This document shows positions 16,401 to 23,431 of a DNA stretch of 29,008 bases, piece by piece. The DNA lies in the IMG/VR virus record IMGVR_UViG_3300030101_001482, positions 368 to 29,375 of that record; one strand, written 5' to 3'. A model generated the notes under the pieces. It searched no databases, had not been told where the DNA came from, and saw only the letters and a program-made list of their open reading frames with translations. Each line of letters begins with the position of its first letter. Positions within the stretch are counted from its first letter, which is position 1. Made by a program: the position numbers and the translations under genes. The stretch is from a virus.

Positions 16401-17864
16401 ACACAAACTATTATATCTACTATGACAGACTTAGGATTTACTACTGGACTAAAAGCTATTGCTAAAGCATACGGTCCAACTGCTGACGCAGGATTAAGAA
16501 AAAGAATATCTCAAAGTGGTGCGACATTAACAAATACTATTGAAGAGATGTTAAGTTATTCTCCAGCTATTGGTATGCAAAAAGGTGTAGAAAGAAAGAT
16601 TGGTAATCAAAGTTTAACGTCAGAGTTTGCCTTAAGAATGACTAACTACAAAGACGGTATTGAGTTCGCTACACAAAAGACTGCGACATTGTTCTCTTTT
16701 ATAAATAAAACAAATCAAATTGTTGCTGCTTCAGCTTTTGAAGAATCTGTAAAGAAACTAGGTAGAATATTAAGAGGAGATAAGGTTGGACTTCTTGATA
16801 CATTAGCACCAGAAGCTAGAAAGAATTGGGCAAGAAATAAATTAAATAGACTTGGACTAAGTGAGAAAGAAGTTGTAGATAATCTAGATACTATTATTAG
16901 TGGTAATTACTCTAAGACTGCAAAGTTTATTAGAACTGGTGGTAAGAGAAAGAAAGTATTAGTAGATAGTCCTTTGAAAGAAAAGATGTTAAGAGGTATG
17001 CAGAAGTTTTCTGTAACTAGTCAGCTACAAAGAGACTTTACTTTAGACCCTTATCTATTTAACGACCCTTACATCAAACCTTTACTTTTGTTTAAAAGAT
17101 TTGGATACAGACAAGCACAATATGCAGGTAATGTTTTACAAAGAGAGTTTACAGATGGTAATGTTATGCCTTTATTAACTCTTGCTGCTGGAGGTTTAGC
17201 TGGAGGACAGTTTGTTTTGTTTGCAAAAGAACAGATAGGAAAAGTTTTAACTGGAGAAGAAGAATATTATGCTAGAAGTGGTAGACAAAAACTTCTTGAA
17301 ACTCCAGAGTTTAATAAGATAATAAACAATATAGCTGCAGTCGGTAGCTTTGGTGTTGTGACAGATATTGTTGGAGACGATGACCCTATATCTTCTCTAT
17401 CATTTTTCTTGACACCAGTTGTTATAGACGATATTCAAAGAATAAGTAGAGCTTACAACTCTTTTGCTGGTAGTATGGAAACACAATATCCAGAGAACTG
17501 GGACGTACCACTTAGAAAAGCAGCAGTAGTACTAGCTCCAATAGGTGGTGGTATAACGTCAAGAGTTGTCAGAAAAGGAATAGGTGTAGGAGAGTTTAGA
17601 CTTACAGGAGGAGCAGAGACAGAAGGAATGGAAGCAGACAGAGTCAGAGCTAGAAAGAGAGACGCAGTTAGAGCTATCAAAGACGCTATCATTGTAGATA
17701 GTCCTGATGAAGCTGCTGAAATTATGAGAGAGTTTAATAAAACATATGGAGGTAGATTTCCTAGTTTGAGAATAAAACCTTCAGAAGTAAGCTACAGTCA
17801 AGTTATAAAAGACAAAGTAGAAAGATTAAAAAAACAAAGAGAAGAAGTAGAATTTAGAGGATAA
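13434..17864 (+). CDS. Giant internal virion/DNA ejection-type protein (1476 aa)
   Basis: Largest gene of the right part of the + strand block. It begins with two copies of an 'xVxFSNPY' peptide (residues 5-13 IKVGFSNPY and 23-31 ISVNFSNPY), has hydrophobic Gly-rich segments near residues 95-150 and 265-290, long charged helical regions, and further hydrophobic stretches near ~975-1000 (FAVIPNLTQTIISTMTDLG) and ~1240-1260 (LLTLAAGGLAGGQFVLFA). Size, position last in the structural block and alternation of helices with membrane-active segments fit the large ejection protein that short-tailed phages thread into the cell envelope (gp16-like role). It has no embedded transglycosylase motif that I can see; that function is the separate gene at 10089. 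Family membership is inferred, not shown. Confidence 0.6.
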   Translation: MPETIKVGFSNPYAKPKKSPSTISVNFSNPYDEEKEPDRETDKGNFFDSLPAVFKQAYNESLGGIMYQMMEGKKRFDLSQAPESFARDITAGILSFFASPQDLALTFGTMGAGRFLAKGAMKAAVGGGLSGNPSKRAAALLRARGGLSSSQANKIVKDVVDIGAPQAFMLGAHDGLYDAAREARDNMLEQGIDFEGIQKNSRGDVLSEVMKNAKLSKFGQGFALGGISGAARLGRLTKLGKITGEGEIAATGLEIASFAGLSPVVYEGRAPEFQDFVAAAGIVGGLGLGNRGARAVLNRRKNLKEQKLVEEAFGSENIDEILEESYKIEKRKGDPTETIAFEQVAPTRIEGIRVESEFRKGRRRTREVDRRRKKEVLSDKDMLSSVTVVPGSFRLTGKGATIQINTKMGPDGTLKDKFFLDEVNTEKLFRYYAETDNVTAEGYRIANRLTTASDLKKNRNIYKEMQIAEFEHIKGKMAKGQDGYSKDDFRKAVLETANQLSSKNQKHPFVNELKKSGAVKDLVDLDSINIRKLDSVTRKFLVDNMYERNQINNYIKEAKKIQADGLIYQTIGGRTRDNTSGVFRAFEPFYYQVRDKKARRLIRNLQTVNRNTQQKTDSRLNAVGLAINGQEAAMRKPTKKLFREYVQGTGKRSAFDDFKKIEETDGMTVKKFVKDLRKKADNESFNVTEKEFLYARANMIEGISKVTDDIYSDAQNVLPRLQDYIEGYVPMMFKRETLDLMMDGLKTINQKKQILLDKFSKKYEGTLLDNLDDDFPPDFLEEFNEELKTILKSFGKGSRRQREFKKVFEQYSDSLGGAGATKDDYEVFRLLEMNMYDNTLKPFSPLERPRKRFGKGDVRDSNLLKLAKRDLLETDITVLMGNYISGASKRVEFAKAFGSRGEIFNQIQKRIDPSNRMPLAKMPAFLGGGELPGMAQTEADAVKMLKEIFTGEINYNGTGGGKAIEAFQSIGNLQMMGKISLGFAVIPNLTQTIISTMTDLGFTTGLKAIAKAYGPTADAGLRKRISQSGATLTNTIEEMLSYSPAIGMQKGVERKIGNQSLTSEFALRMTNYKDGIEFATQKTATLFSFINKTNQIVAASAFEESVKKLGRILRGDKVGLLDTLAPEARKNWARNKLNRLGLSEKEVVDNLDTIISGNYSKTAKFIRTGGKRKKVLVDSPLKEKMLRGMQKFSVTSQLQRDFTLDPYLFNDPYIKPLLLFKRFGYRQAQYAGNVLQREFTDGNVMPLLTLAAGGLAGGQFVLFAKEQIGKVLTGEEEYYARSGRQKLLETPEFNKIINNIAAVGSFGVVTDIVGDDDPISSLSFFLTPVVIDDIQRISRAYNSFAGSMETQYPENWDVPLRKAAVVLAPIGGGITSRVVRKGIGVGEFRLTGGAETEGMEADRVRARKRDAVRAIKDAIIVDSPDEAAEIMREFNKTYGGRFPSLRIKPSEVSYSQVIKDKVERLKKQREEVEFRG

Positions 17865-17865
17865 T

Positions 17866-18165
17866 ATGATTGAAAAAAGAGACGAACCAGCAAAGTTAAC
17901 AGGACTAAAAAAATTCATCAAAAGATTAGAGCTTGAGATTCTTTTAAAAAAAACAGAGAATGAGTTTAATTTAGGAGTCTTAACAGACACAATGACTGAA
18001 GAGAAAGCAGATAGCTTATTTAGTGTTCAAGATTCTTTGGGAGTTGAGTTAGATAAACTCAAGAAGCCAAAAAAGAAAGAAGAAAAAAAGCCTATGGACG
18101 CTATGAAGAATAGAGAGATGTTACAAAAGTTGGCTAACAAAGTTGCTGAACTTAGAAAAAATTAG
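17866..18165 (+). CDS. Small charged coiled-coil protein ending the + strand block
   Basis: 99 residues, starting one base after the giant gene's TAA, which itself follows AGAGGATAAT. The product is Lys/Glu-rich (GLKKFIKRLELEILLKKTEN; KKPKKKEEKKPMDAMKNREM) and probably helical throughout. Its TAG stop (18163-18165) overlaps the stop of the convergent helicase gene. Function not recognised; a minor virion or scaffold role is possible from context. Confidence 0.6.
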   Translation: MIEKRDEPAKLTGLKKFIKRLELEILLKKTENEFNLGVLTDTMTEEKADSLFSVQDSLGVELDKLKKPKKKEEKKPMDAMKNREMLQKLANKVAELRKN

Positions 18166-19475
18166 AATGGAACGTCTGAACTTTGAGTTGAGACGCTCGC
18201 TTCTGCTTCTTCCACAGTATCATACAACGTACATAAATCTGGTGAGAACCCAACCGTTGCTTTCCCTGTTGACCCATACCTATTTTTAGCTACAACTATT
18301 TCTAGTCCATACTTTCCGTGTCTTGCATTTTCAAAATTTACAGTCCAAGGGTAGTGTGTAAACGCTACAATCTCTGCGTCTTGTTCTAGATTACCAGACT
18401 CTGCTAGGTCACTAAGTTTTGGTATACGTTCTGTTCTGTATTCTATATTACGATTAAGTTGTGAAACAAGTATTACAGAAATACCTTCTGATTTACACAA
18501 CCATTTATATCTTCTTGATGTGTCACCTATCTTTAATCTTAAGTCTCTCATATCATTACTAGGATATTCAATCAAACCAATGTGGTCGTCAATGACTACA
18601 TCAGGTTTTATACGTCTTATCTCACGAAAAGTTCCCTCTAAATTTTTTATATTGTCAAACATAAATAGTTTGTCAGTATACTTTTCTTTAATAATTTTTA
18701 AACTTTTTTCAATATCCTCTTTATTAGTGACAGCGTTATGTCTTAACATATGGTATGTCACATGTTGAGACTCCATTGCAATAAACTTCTTCATCATCTC
18801 TGTGTTAGGCATTTCTCTATTAAACATAACAACCTTTTTGCCAGACAACACAAGATTTCTAGCTATATTGGCAACAGTAGTGGTTTTAGCATTACCTGGT
18901 CGCCCAGCAAAAATGGTTATTTCACCTCTGGTCATACCTGAAATAATATTATCAAGTGGTTCAAACCCAGTGGTTGTTAGATTGCGTTTGTTGAACAGAG
19001 AATCTTTTGTCATAGATAATAAAGTATCTAAGTCAAACTTTTGTCCTGGCTCTAAGTTGAGTAAAGAACTAGCCGTATCGTGGACGTCAACTAGTAACGC
19101 ATTAATATCTAAAGTATTGTCAGAAGCTTTGTTTGCTATCTCATAAGATTGTCTAACTAGTTTTCTTCTCAACCAGTCAGAGTTTACTTGTTTAGCATAC
19201 GACTCAGCTCTTGCAGTACTAGGGACTGTATCTTGCAGTCCACTTAAGTAAAATGTAATACCTTTTATTTTAGCAGAAACATTTACCAAGTCTATTGGTA
19301 TGTTCTCTGATTTTAAACTTACAATAGTTTCCCATATCTCTTGATGTTTATCTACATAGAATGCATCTTTCTCTATGATATAGTCTTTTACTACATCATA
19401 ACATTTTTCATCTTGTAGGATACACCCTAATACAGCTCTTTCAGATTCGTCGTTAAATATATTTAGTCCCTGCAT
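18162..19475 (-). CDS. dnaB: Replicative DNA helicase, DnaB family
   Basis: A hexameric 5'-3' helicase that unwinds the phage replication fork. ATG 19475 (product MQGLNIFNDESERAVLGCIL) is preferred over GTG 19484, because AAGGA lies 11 bases before the ATG but only two before the GTG. DnaB N-terminal domain ~1-110 (RAVLGCIL, PIDLVNVSAKI, TARAESYAKQV); RecA-like core with Walker A AGRPGNAKTT (~190-199), Walker B VVIDDH (~293-298), sensor motif ILVSQLNR and DLAESGNLEQDA. Length is typical. It is the last gene of the early block, and no primase or DNA polymerase is visible upstream within the window. The C-terminus ends DVPF, similar to SSB-type tips. Confidence 0.93.
   Translation of the reverse strand: MQGLNIFNDESERAVLGCILQDEKCYDVVKDYIIEKDAFYVDKHQEIWETIVSLKSENIPIDLVNVSAKIKGITFYLSGLQDTVPSTARAESYAKQVNSDWLRRKLVRQSYEIANKASDNTLDINALLVDVHDTASSLLNLEPGQKFDLDTLLSMTKDSLFNKRNLTTTGFEPLDNIISGMTRGEITIFAGRPGNAKTTTVANIARNLVLSGKKVVMFNREMPNTEMMKKFIAMESQHVTYHMLRHNAVTNKEDIEKSLKIIKEKYTDKLFMFDNIKNLEGTFREIRRIKPDVVIDDHIGLIEYPSNDMRDLRLKIGDTSRRYKWLCKSEGISVILVSQLNRNIEYRTERIPKLSDLAESGNLEQDAEIVAFTHYPWTVNFENARHGKYGLEIVVAKNRYGSTGKATVGFSPDLCTLYDTVEEAEASVSTQSSDVPF
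18173..18195. terminator. Weak hairpin at the convergent gene junction
   Basis: CGTCT (18173-18177) pairs with AGACG (18191-18195), and AAC/GTT inside it pair around a TTTGA loop, with one mismatch between the two stems. On the - strand a run of six T follows, but 11 bases after the stem, so it is not a canonical terminator. It lies inside the 3' end of the helicase gene. No better terminator is seen between the two blocks. Confidence 0.25.
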
Positions 19476-19822
19476 TCTTGACACAATCCTTTCACCATAG
19501 GTATGTTTTTATAAACAGACTGGTCTAGATAGCTAGGTCCTACTTTACCATTGTCTTGAGTTTCTATAGCCCAGGCTTGTTTACACATAGGACATCTAGT
19601 AGGTACTCTTACCATAGAAACCTTTTCATGACTAGGTTTTACTCTTTGTGCAAAGTAGTATGGATTCATTTTACTTTTTGTATACAAGTCATATACTTCT
19701 TTGTCAAACCAATCCTCGTAATTATCAGGGTCAACTGATTTTATATAATGCAGGTACGATTCGAACTCTGCTTTTTCTTTCTCGAACTCCTCTTTAGACT
19801 TATAGTCAAAGACACTTCTCAT
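19463..19822 (-). CDS. Small zinc-ribbon protein upstream of DnaB
   Basis: 119 residues with an AAAGGGAG ribosome-binding site. The N-terminal half is acidic and helical (FDYKSKEEFEKEKAEFESYL), the C-terminal half carries two CxxC knuckles: CPMC at 77-80 and CQEC at 114-117, a zinc-ribbon arrangement. Its gene overlaps the helicase start. Co-location suggests a replication accessory (loader, primase-like zinc finger or DNA-binding adaptor), but the sequence shows only the metal site. Confidence 0.6.
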   Translation of the reverse strand: MRSVFDYKSKEEFEKEKAEFESYLHYIKSVDPDNYEDWFDKEVYDLYTKSKMNPYYFAQRVKPSHEKVSMVRVPTRCPMCKQAWAIETQDNGKVGPSYLDQSVYKNIPMVKGLCQECRD

Positions 19823-19840
19823 AATATACTCCCTTTAGTA

Positions 19841-20182
19841 TTATTTATTTAATTGAAAAGTAAGTTGTATTAATTCCAACAAATCTTTGTATCGAATAGT
19901 TGCGTATATTTCTCCTCTATCTTGTTTGATAAGAGTAATATCACAGTCTTCTGGTGGTAAAAGATAACTAGCTATTGACTTTCTGACTTTACATTGAACC
20001 TTCATAGTTCTTGAAGTCTCTTCGTCTAACAGATAATTAACAACTATGTCAACTTCTGGAGACAAACCTAGACTTCTTCCGTCACTGCCCCAAGCACGTT
20101 TAGCTGCAAAGCCATGTGACTCTGCAATATCTACACACTCTTTTTCAAAGCGGTTACCTTTTGCTTTTGATTTACTTGCCAT
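19841..20182 (-). CDS. PD-(D/E)XK nuclease resembling Hjc-type Holliday junction resolvase
   Basis: 113 residues. KGNRFEKECVDIAESHGF opens the fold with Glu13; SPEVDIVV (Asp45) and VQCKVRK (Gln63-x-Lys65) complete the D...(E/Q)xK site of archaeal-type Holliday junction resolvases; the usual Glu of ExK is Gln here. The SDGRSLGLSPEVD segment also fits. It would cleave four-way or branched DNA made during replication and recombination. A TTGACA lies in the stop codon of the gene upstream (20214-20216 stop), with a weak -10 near the start, so a promoter close to the start is possible. No clear ribosome-binding site. Confidence 0.7.
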   Translation of the reverse strand: MASKSKAKGNRFEKECVDIAESHGFAAKRAWGSDGRSLGLSPEVDIVVNYLLDEETSRTMKVQCKVRKSIASYLLPPEDCDITLIKQDRGEIYATIRYKDLLELIQLTFQLNK

Positions 20183-20187
20183 AATAC

Positions 20188-20217
20188 AATTTACTCATTT
20201 ATTGTTATTAGTGTCAA
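20188..20217 (-). promoter_or_regulatory. Candidate promoter for the Hjc-like nuclease and helicase genes
   Basis: Read on the - strand, TTGACA (20217-20212) is separated by 18 bases from TAAATT (20193-20188). The -35 is perfect, the -10 matches four of six. It overlaps the stop of the upstream nuclease gene and would start transcription almost at the downstream ATG 20182, giving a nearly leaderless message. That makes it uncertain. Confidence 0.3.
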
Positions 20218-20615
20218 CCCAAACCTTTTAGTTTGTCGACATCAAATTTTTCTGCAATGTTTCTAATAAACTGTGTGAACACAGTATTTGCTTTATGCCA
20301 CTTACCCTCATAATATATTTTAGTCACAACAGTATTTGCTAAGACTATTGATTGCTCAGGACTAGTGCTATGTGTGGCAATTACTCCAACAGATATTTTT
20401 CTGGTCGCTCTCCAGTTGTCAACAATTCTTTCTATTACTAGTCTTTGCCCTAATGGAAACGGAGCGTCGTCTTTTTTACAGTCTCCTATTAATAGAAACT
20501 TATTGTTAACTTCGAAACAAAAATCAATATCTGTTGGAGATACTAGTCCTTTTTGCAATCCTTCGAATATTATAGGTTGTTTGAATCTTTCTTTATATTT
20601 TATCGGTCTTTTCAA
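20214..20615 (-). CDS. Second small PD-(D/E)XK nuclease
   Basis: 133 residues starting at TTG 20615, which follows AAAGGAAAATTT; no in-frame ATG exists near the N-terminus. IIFEGLQKGL (Glu18), SPTDIDFCFEV (Asp29/Asp31), LLIGDCKKDD (Asp45-x-Lys47) and LGQRLVIERIVD follow the order of a PD-(D/E)XK core, with Asp in place of Glu in the last motif. The remainder is compact alpha/beta. Phage proteins of this size include nicking or junction-resolving nucleases. Nuclease class is well supported; the substrate is not known. Confidence 0.6.
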   Translation of the reverse strand: MKRPIKYKERFKQPIIFEGLQKGLVSPTDIDFCFEVNNKFLLIGDCKKDDAPFPLGQRLVIERIVDNWRATRKISVGVIATHSTSPEQSIVLANTVVTKIYYEGKWHKANTVFTQFIRNIAEKFDVDKLKGLG

Positions 20616-20698
20616 AAATTTTCCTTTCGAGAATGCCCCTCTAAGCGTTTATAATTACACTTTCGACATAAGTGTCGACTAAATTGTGTTTCGTCCAT
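20612..20698 (-). CDS. Possible 28-residue zinc-knuckle peptide
   Basis: ATG at 20698 opens MDETQFSRHLCRKCNYKRLE and ends with TGA inside the TTG start of the next gene (TTGA overlap). The peptide holds one CxxC knuckle (HLCRKCNYK). The frame is open eight further codons upstream (including a Cys-Pro) but without any start codon, and there is no good ribosome-binding site, so this could be a shortened remnant of a longer gene. It fills most of a 112-base gap between genes. Confidence 0.35.
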   Translation of the reverse strand: MDETQFSRHLCRKCNYKRLEGHSRKENF

Positions 20699-20727
20699 AG
20701 AAGGGCAAGCTCGTGCGTAATTCTAAT

Positions 20728-20928
20728 TTAAGCCTCAAATCTCTCTAAATAGTAGGTCATATCCATGAAAGTTCTGTCTCCAGCTATGGACATACCTTTA
20801 TTTCTAAGATTTCTTATAACTCTTTTTAATTGTTTAGGTGGAACACCGTATTGAACAAAGGCATTTAGTTCTGTGATACCTTTATTCTTTATCAGGTGTT
20901 CTAGTATTTTCTTTTCTCTTAACTTCAT
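20728..20928 (-). CDS. Small helix-turn-helix protein
   Basis: 66 residues with an AGGGAG ribosome-binding site. The sequence KILEHLIKNKGITELNAFVQYGVPPKQLKRVIRNLRNKGMSI matches a winged or plain helix-turn-helix: a short helix, a turn around GITELNAF, a recognition helix PPKQLKRVIRNLRN, then a beta hairpin (MSIAGDRTF). It may regulate early transcription or modulate a replication protein. Its start lies inside the end of the upstream gene (47-base overlap). Confidence 0.6.
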   Translation of the reverse strand: MKLREKKILEHLIKNKGITELNAFVQYGVPPKQLKRVIRNLRNKGMSIAGDRTFMDMTYYLERFEA

Positions 20929-21127
20929 CTATGCACTCCCTATATCTTTTGCGTAAGATGTGGACGAGATATTTCTCCTCTCGCCCACTTAGTGTTTCAA
21001 TATCCTTAAATCCAATGCGACTTAATCTTTTAGTTACCAACACTTCATTGATACCTGACTGATATCCCATCAAGTCTTGGAAAGATTTCATTATGGTATT
21101 CCATTTTGAAATATCCATTAGTCGCAT
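20882..21127 (-). CDS. Unknown 81-residue basic protein
   Basis: The frame overlaps the genes on both sides. ATG 21127 and ATG 21118 are both possible; the second sits in TAATG with the upstream stop. The product (KWNTIMKSFQDLMGYQSGIN, then EKYLVHILRKRYRECIDEVK) is helical and basic. No motif recognised. The dense overlapping layout suggests co-translation with its neighbours. Confidence 0.5.
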   Translation of the reverse strand: MRLMDISKWNTIMKSFQDLMGYQSGINEVLVTKRLSRIGFKDIETLSGREEKYLVHILRKRYRECIDEVKRKENTRTPDKE

Positions 21128-21354
21128 GTTTCACAGAATGAAGGACCCATTACTGATGCTGCATTCTTTAAGACATCTTCTTTAGTCACAGGTTCTGTCT
21201 TTTGTATTTCATCAAACTGAACTTGAAACTGAGTCTTTATTTTATGTCTTAACTCTACAGTAGACTCATCCTCATCCTCTTTCCTGAACAGTTCTAATAT
21301 TTCTATTAGACCCATACATTCTTCTTCTTTTAGTTTGAGTATGTAATCTTTCAT
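21118..21354 (-). CDS. Unknown 78-residue acidic protein
   Basis: ATG 21354 is in TAATG with the stop of the SSB-like gene. The sequence is Glu/Lys-rich and helical (MKDYILKLKEEECMGLIEIL; QVQFDEIQKTEPVTKEDVLK) with a C-terminal FCETCD containing one CxxC. No family recognised. The position directly after the SSB-like gene suggests a recombination or replication accessory role, without direct evidence. Confidence 0.5.
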   Translation of the reverse strand: MKDYILKLKEEECMGLIEILELFRKEDEDESTVELRHKIKTQFQVQFDEIQKTEPVTKEDVLKNAASVMGPSFCETCD

Positions 21355-21929
21355 TAGAATGGCAACTCGTCATCTACTAATGCCTGGTCTCCCTTGTTCA
21401 CTTCTACGACTCTATTAGACTTGAACACATTAATAGCAGTTGGTGTTATTCTTTCATCTCCTGACTGGTCAGTCCACTTGTCGTGAACAACCTTGATAGT
21501 CACTGGATTGCCTGCAATGTCAGACTCCATAACCATAGGTAAAAGATATCTACCTTGGTCGTCTTTCTGCATTTCAAAACCACAAGCTTCTGCGAATATC
21601 ATATATCCTTTGTTATTGCCTTGGTTGTCTTCAAGTTTAGGATATTTCTTTTTGTCAGGAGTTTTGAATCTAAAGTAACCTTTAGACTTTACTTCTCTAC
21701 CTTTTAAGTCTGGGTATCTTTTATCGTCTATCTTGTAAGTAGCTTCAAAGATATCACTAAGGTATTGACTTCTAACGACTATATCTTTCTTAATCGTTAA
21801 CTTACTGACAGTAGCTTCATAAGAACCTTCTTCGATAGTAGCATACTTCTTTCCTGCCGTATCTTCCGAAGGATTATAATAAGCTACATTGTTATCTATG
21901 TCGTTTAATACATCGGTAACATTACTCAT
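21354..21929 (-). CDS. ssDNA-binding-protein-like (DUF669/SSB-type fold)
   Basis: 191 residues, ribosome-binding site GGGAGTTAAAG. Contains the pattern GSYEATVSKLTIKKD, FEATYKIDDKRYPDLKGREV, KGYFRFKTPDKKKYPKLEDN and GNPVTIKVVHDKWTD, as in phage DUF669-like single-strand binding proteins, and ends in VDDELPF, a typical acidic SSB tip (DDxxPF) that recruits partner proteins. It would cover ssDNA during replication and annealing. Its start overlaps the Rad52-like gene by eight bases, as expected for a working recombination pair. Strong by context and tail, moderate by sequence. Confidence 0.7.
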   Translation of the reverse strand: MSNVTDVLNDIDNNVAYYNPSEDTAGKKYATIEEGSYEATVSKLTIKKDIVVRSQYLSDIFEATYKIDDKRYPDLKGREVKSKGYFRFKTPDKKKYPKLEDNQGNNKGYMIFAEACGFEMQKDDQGRYLLPMVMESDIAGNPVTIKVVHDKWTDQSGDERITPTAINVFKSNRVVEVNKGDQALVDDELPF

Positions 21930-22557
21930 CTTTAACTCCCTTTTTTAGTTTATCAATTACTTTATCATAATTGTCTTTATTTATCTTACCAGATACTATA
22001 GCGGCTTCGACTTTCTTCGCTTCGCCAGTATCCATTTGAGACATACATAGATATAAATAATCAGACTGTTCTTTATTAAGAGATTTGTCTACATATTGTT
22101 TTCTATATACATCGTCTGCTACATTACATAGCCTATTTACTGCAACCTTGAATGCATCTGAGTTAGCAGCTTTTAGGTCATTACCTAAGTCTACATACCC
22201 TGAGCCATTTCTAGACACTGCTATTCTATGTGCTGCAACTGAGTCAAAACTACGAGGTACACCTTCGTCCATAACTTTAAGACGTCCGTGAACTACAATA
22301 GCTTTATCTCCAAGAGTTTCATACTTGATTACTTCCCAAGACCAGATAGGATAATTTTGGTTTAGTCGCCAACGCATATATCCTTCGTCTACATAGTCAA
22401 AACCATTTCTACTTTTAACTACGTCGCTTGGAGTAGGTGTTTCTGAAACCTGTTGATGCTTATTTATCAATACATCATCTGAAGTGTTAAGCATTGCTTG
22501 GTCTTGCAATGATTCTATATCAGATTGATACATATCTAGTTCAGACATTTTACCCAT
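21922..22557 (-). CDS. Rad52-family single-strand annealing protein (Sak-like)
   Basis: 211 residues. The core shows YVDEGYMRWRLNQNYPIWSWEV (residues ~55-76), VVHGRLKVMDEGVPRSFDSV (~88-107) and DLGNDLKAANSDAFKVAVNRL (~123-143), the order of the Rad52/Sak domain whose ring promotes annealing of complementary ssDNA. GGGAG sits five bases before ATG 22557, which overlaps the nuclease stop. The C-terminus is Lys-rich (KVIDKLKKGVKDE). With the adjacent RecB-like nuclease and the SSB-like protein it makes a classic phage Exo-SSAP-SSB recombination module. Confidence 0.8.
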   Translation of the reverse strand: MGKMSELDMYQSDIESLQDQAMLNTSDDVLINKHQQVSETPTPSDVVKSRNGFDYVDEGYMRWRLNQNYPIWSWEVIKYETLGDKAIVVHGRLKVMDEGVPRSFDSVAAHRIAVSRNGSGYVDLGNDLKAANSDAFKVAVNRLCNVADDVYRKQYVDKSLNKEQSDYLYLCMSQMDTGEAKKVEAAIVSGKINKDNYDKVIDKLKKGVKDE

Positions 22558-23431
22558 TTATACTCCCATTGTTGTAAGGACATAGATGTCTGACATCACA
22601 AAATGACTCACACTTTCTACCGTCCCAAGTTTGTTCATTATTACATTTTTGAGGTAAGTTTCCTGTCTCTAGTGCTTTGACTAGTTCATCTCTAGCAGAT
22701 AGAAACTTATTCTCTAATACTTCATCGTCGTACTTTGGCACTTCAATAAGATATATATGCTTGTCTAGACCTCTATCTCTAGATACTGCAAGACCTCCGT
22801 CTCTTAATGTAACTTGTATGTACATACTATCGACTGGATATCCTGCTTTGTCTAGCAAATATCTATACCAATTTAGTTGCCAACCCCAATCTCCGAAGTC
22901 TGCTAAACCTTCGTCGCGGTACCATTGTTTAACCATTTTAGGAGAACCTTTTTTTCCCCACTTACCGCTTGACTTGTATCTAGCACCAGACGGGTCTGGA
23001 ATTAGTTTATATGTCATCCCTAATAGTTTAGCACATTTGTAAGAGCCAGTATTCTTGTAGTCTAACAATGTATTAGTCTCCTTGTCATACAAGTCGGCTA
23101 TACCAGTTATGTCAAACTGCTCTAACTCTTCTTCTAGCAATAGTCTATCGTCCTCATGCTGCTCTAATTTAGCGTGGTGCATTGTTCCTGCTAGTGAAAA
23201 TGCTCTGTCTTGTGGGTCTACATAATACTCTTTTGTTCTTTTGAGATATGACTCACAAGTACCGACTAATAGTTCTGTTGTAGAAGGCTTTCTATCAGGG
23301 TCTCTTTCTTTCGACATTTCAATTAAAGTGGGTAATGACATACCCATTTCAACGATATCGACATTGCCCTTCTTTACTTCATCAAATGATACTTTATTTC
23401 CATTTGGGTAAACGAAACCAATTGCGGGCAT
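22550..23431 (-). CDS. RecB/Cas4-like PD-(D/E)XK exonuclease with C-terminal Cys cluster
   Basis: 293 residues. GTMHHAKLE (residues 82-90) is the GxxxH motif, FDITGIADLYD (106-116) the acidic motif and LLDYKNTGSY (122-131) the D-x-K motif of RecB-type nucleases. Four cysteines at 263, 274, 278 and 284 (spacing C-x10-C-x3-C-x5-C) could bind an Fe-S cluster or zinc, as in Cas4/AddB-type enzymes, although all four lie C-terminal here. It would resect DNA ends so that the Rad52-like protein, whose gene overlaps, can anneal strands. Its start (ATG 23431) lies inside the upstream gene. Confidence 0.8.
   Translation of the reverse strand: MPAIGFVYPNGNKVSFDEVKKGNVDIVEMGMSLPTLIEMSKERDPDRKPSTTELLVGTCESYLKRTKEYYVDPQDRAFSLAGTMHHAKLEQHEDDRLLLEEELEQFDITGIADLYDKETNTLLDYKNTGSYKCAKLLGMTYKLIPDPSGARYKSSGKWGKKGSPKMVKQWYRDEGLADFGDWGWQLNWYRYLLDKAGYPVDSMYIQVTLRDGGLAVSRDRGLDKHIYLIEVPKYDDEVLENKFLSARDELVKALETGNLPQKCNNEQTWDGRKCESFCDVRHLCPYNNGSING

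Noticed and set aside
18520-19146. + strand frames of 63-114 codons inside the helicase gene
   Set aside because: Antisense to a well-supported DnaB gene; hydrophobic appearance comes from reading AT-rich codons backward.
22550-23431. RecB/Cas4-like nuclease as part of a CRISPR adaptation system
   Set aside because: No cas1/cas2 or repeats are present; overlap with Rad52-like and SSB-like genes places it in a recombination module.
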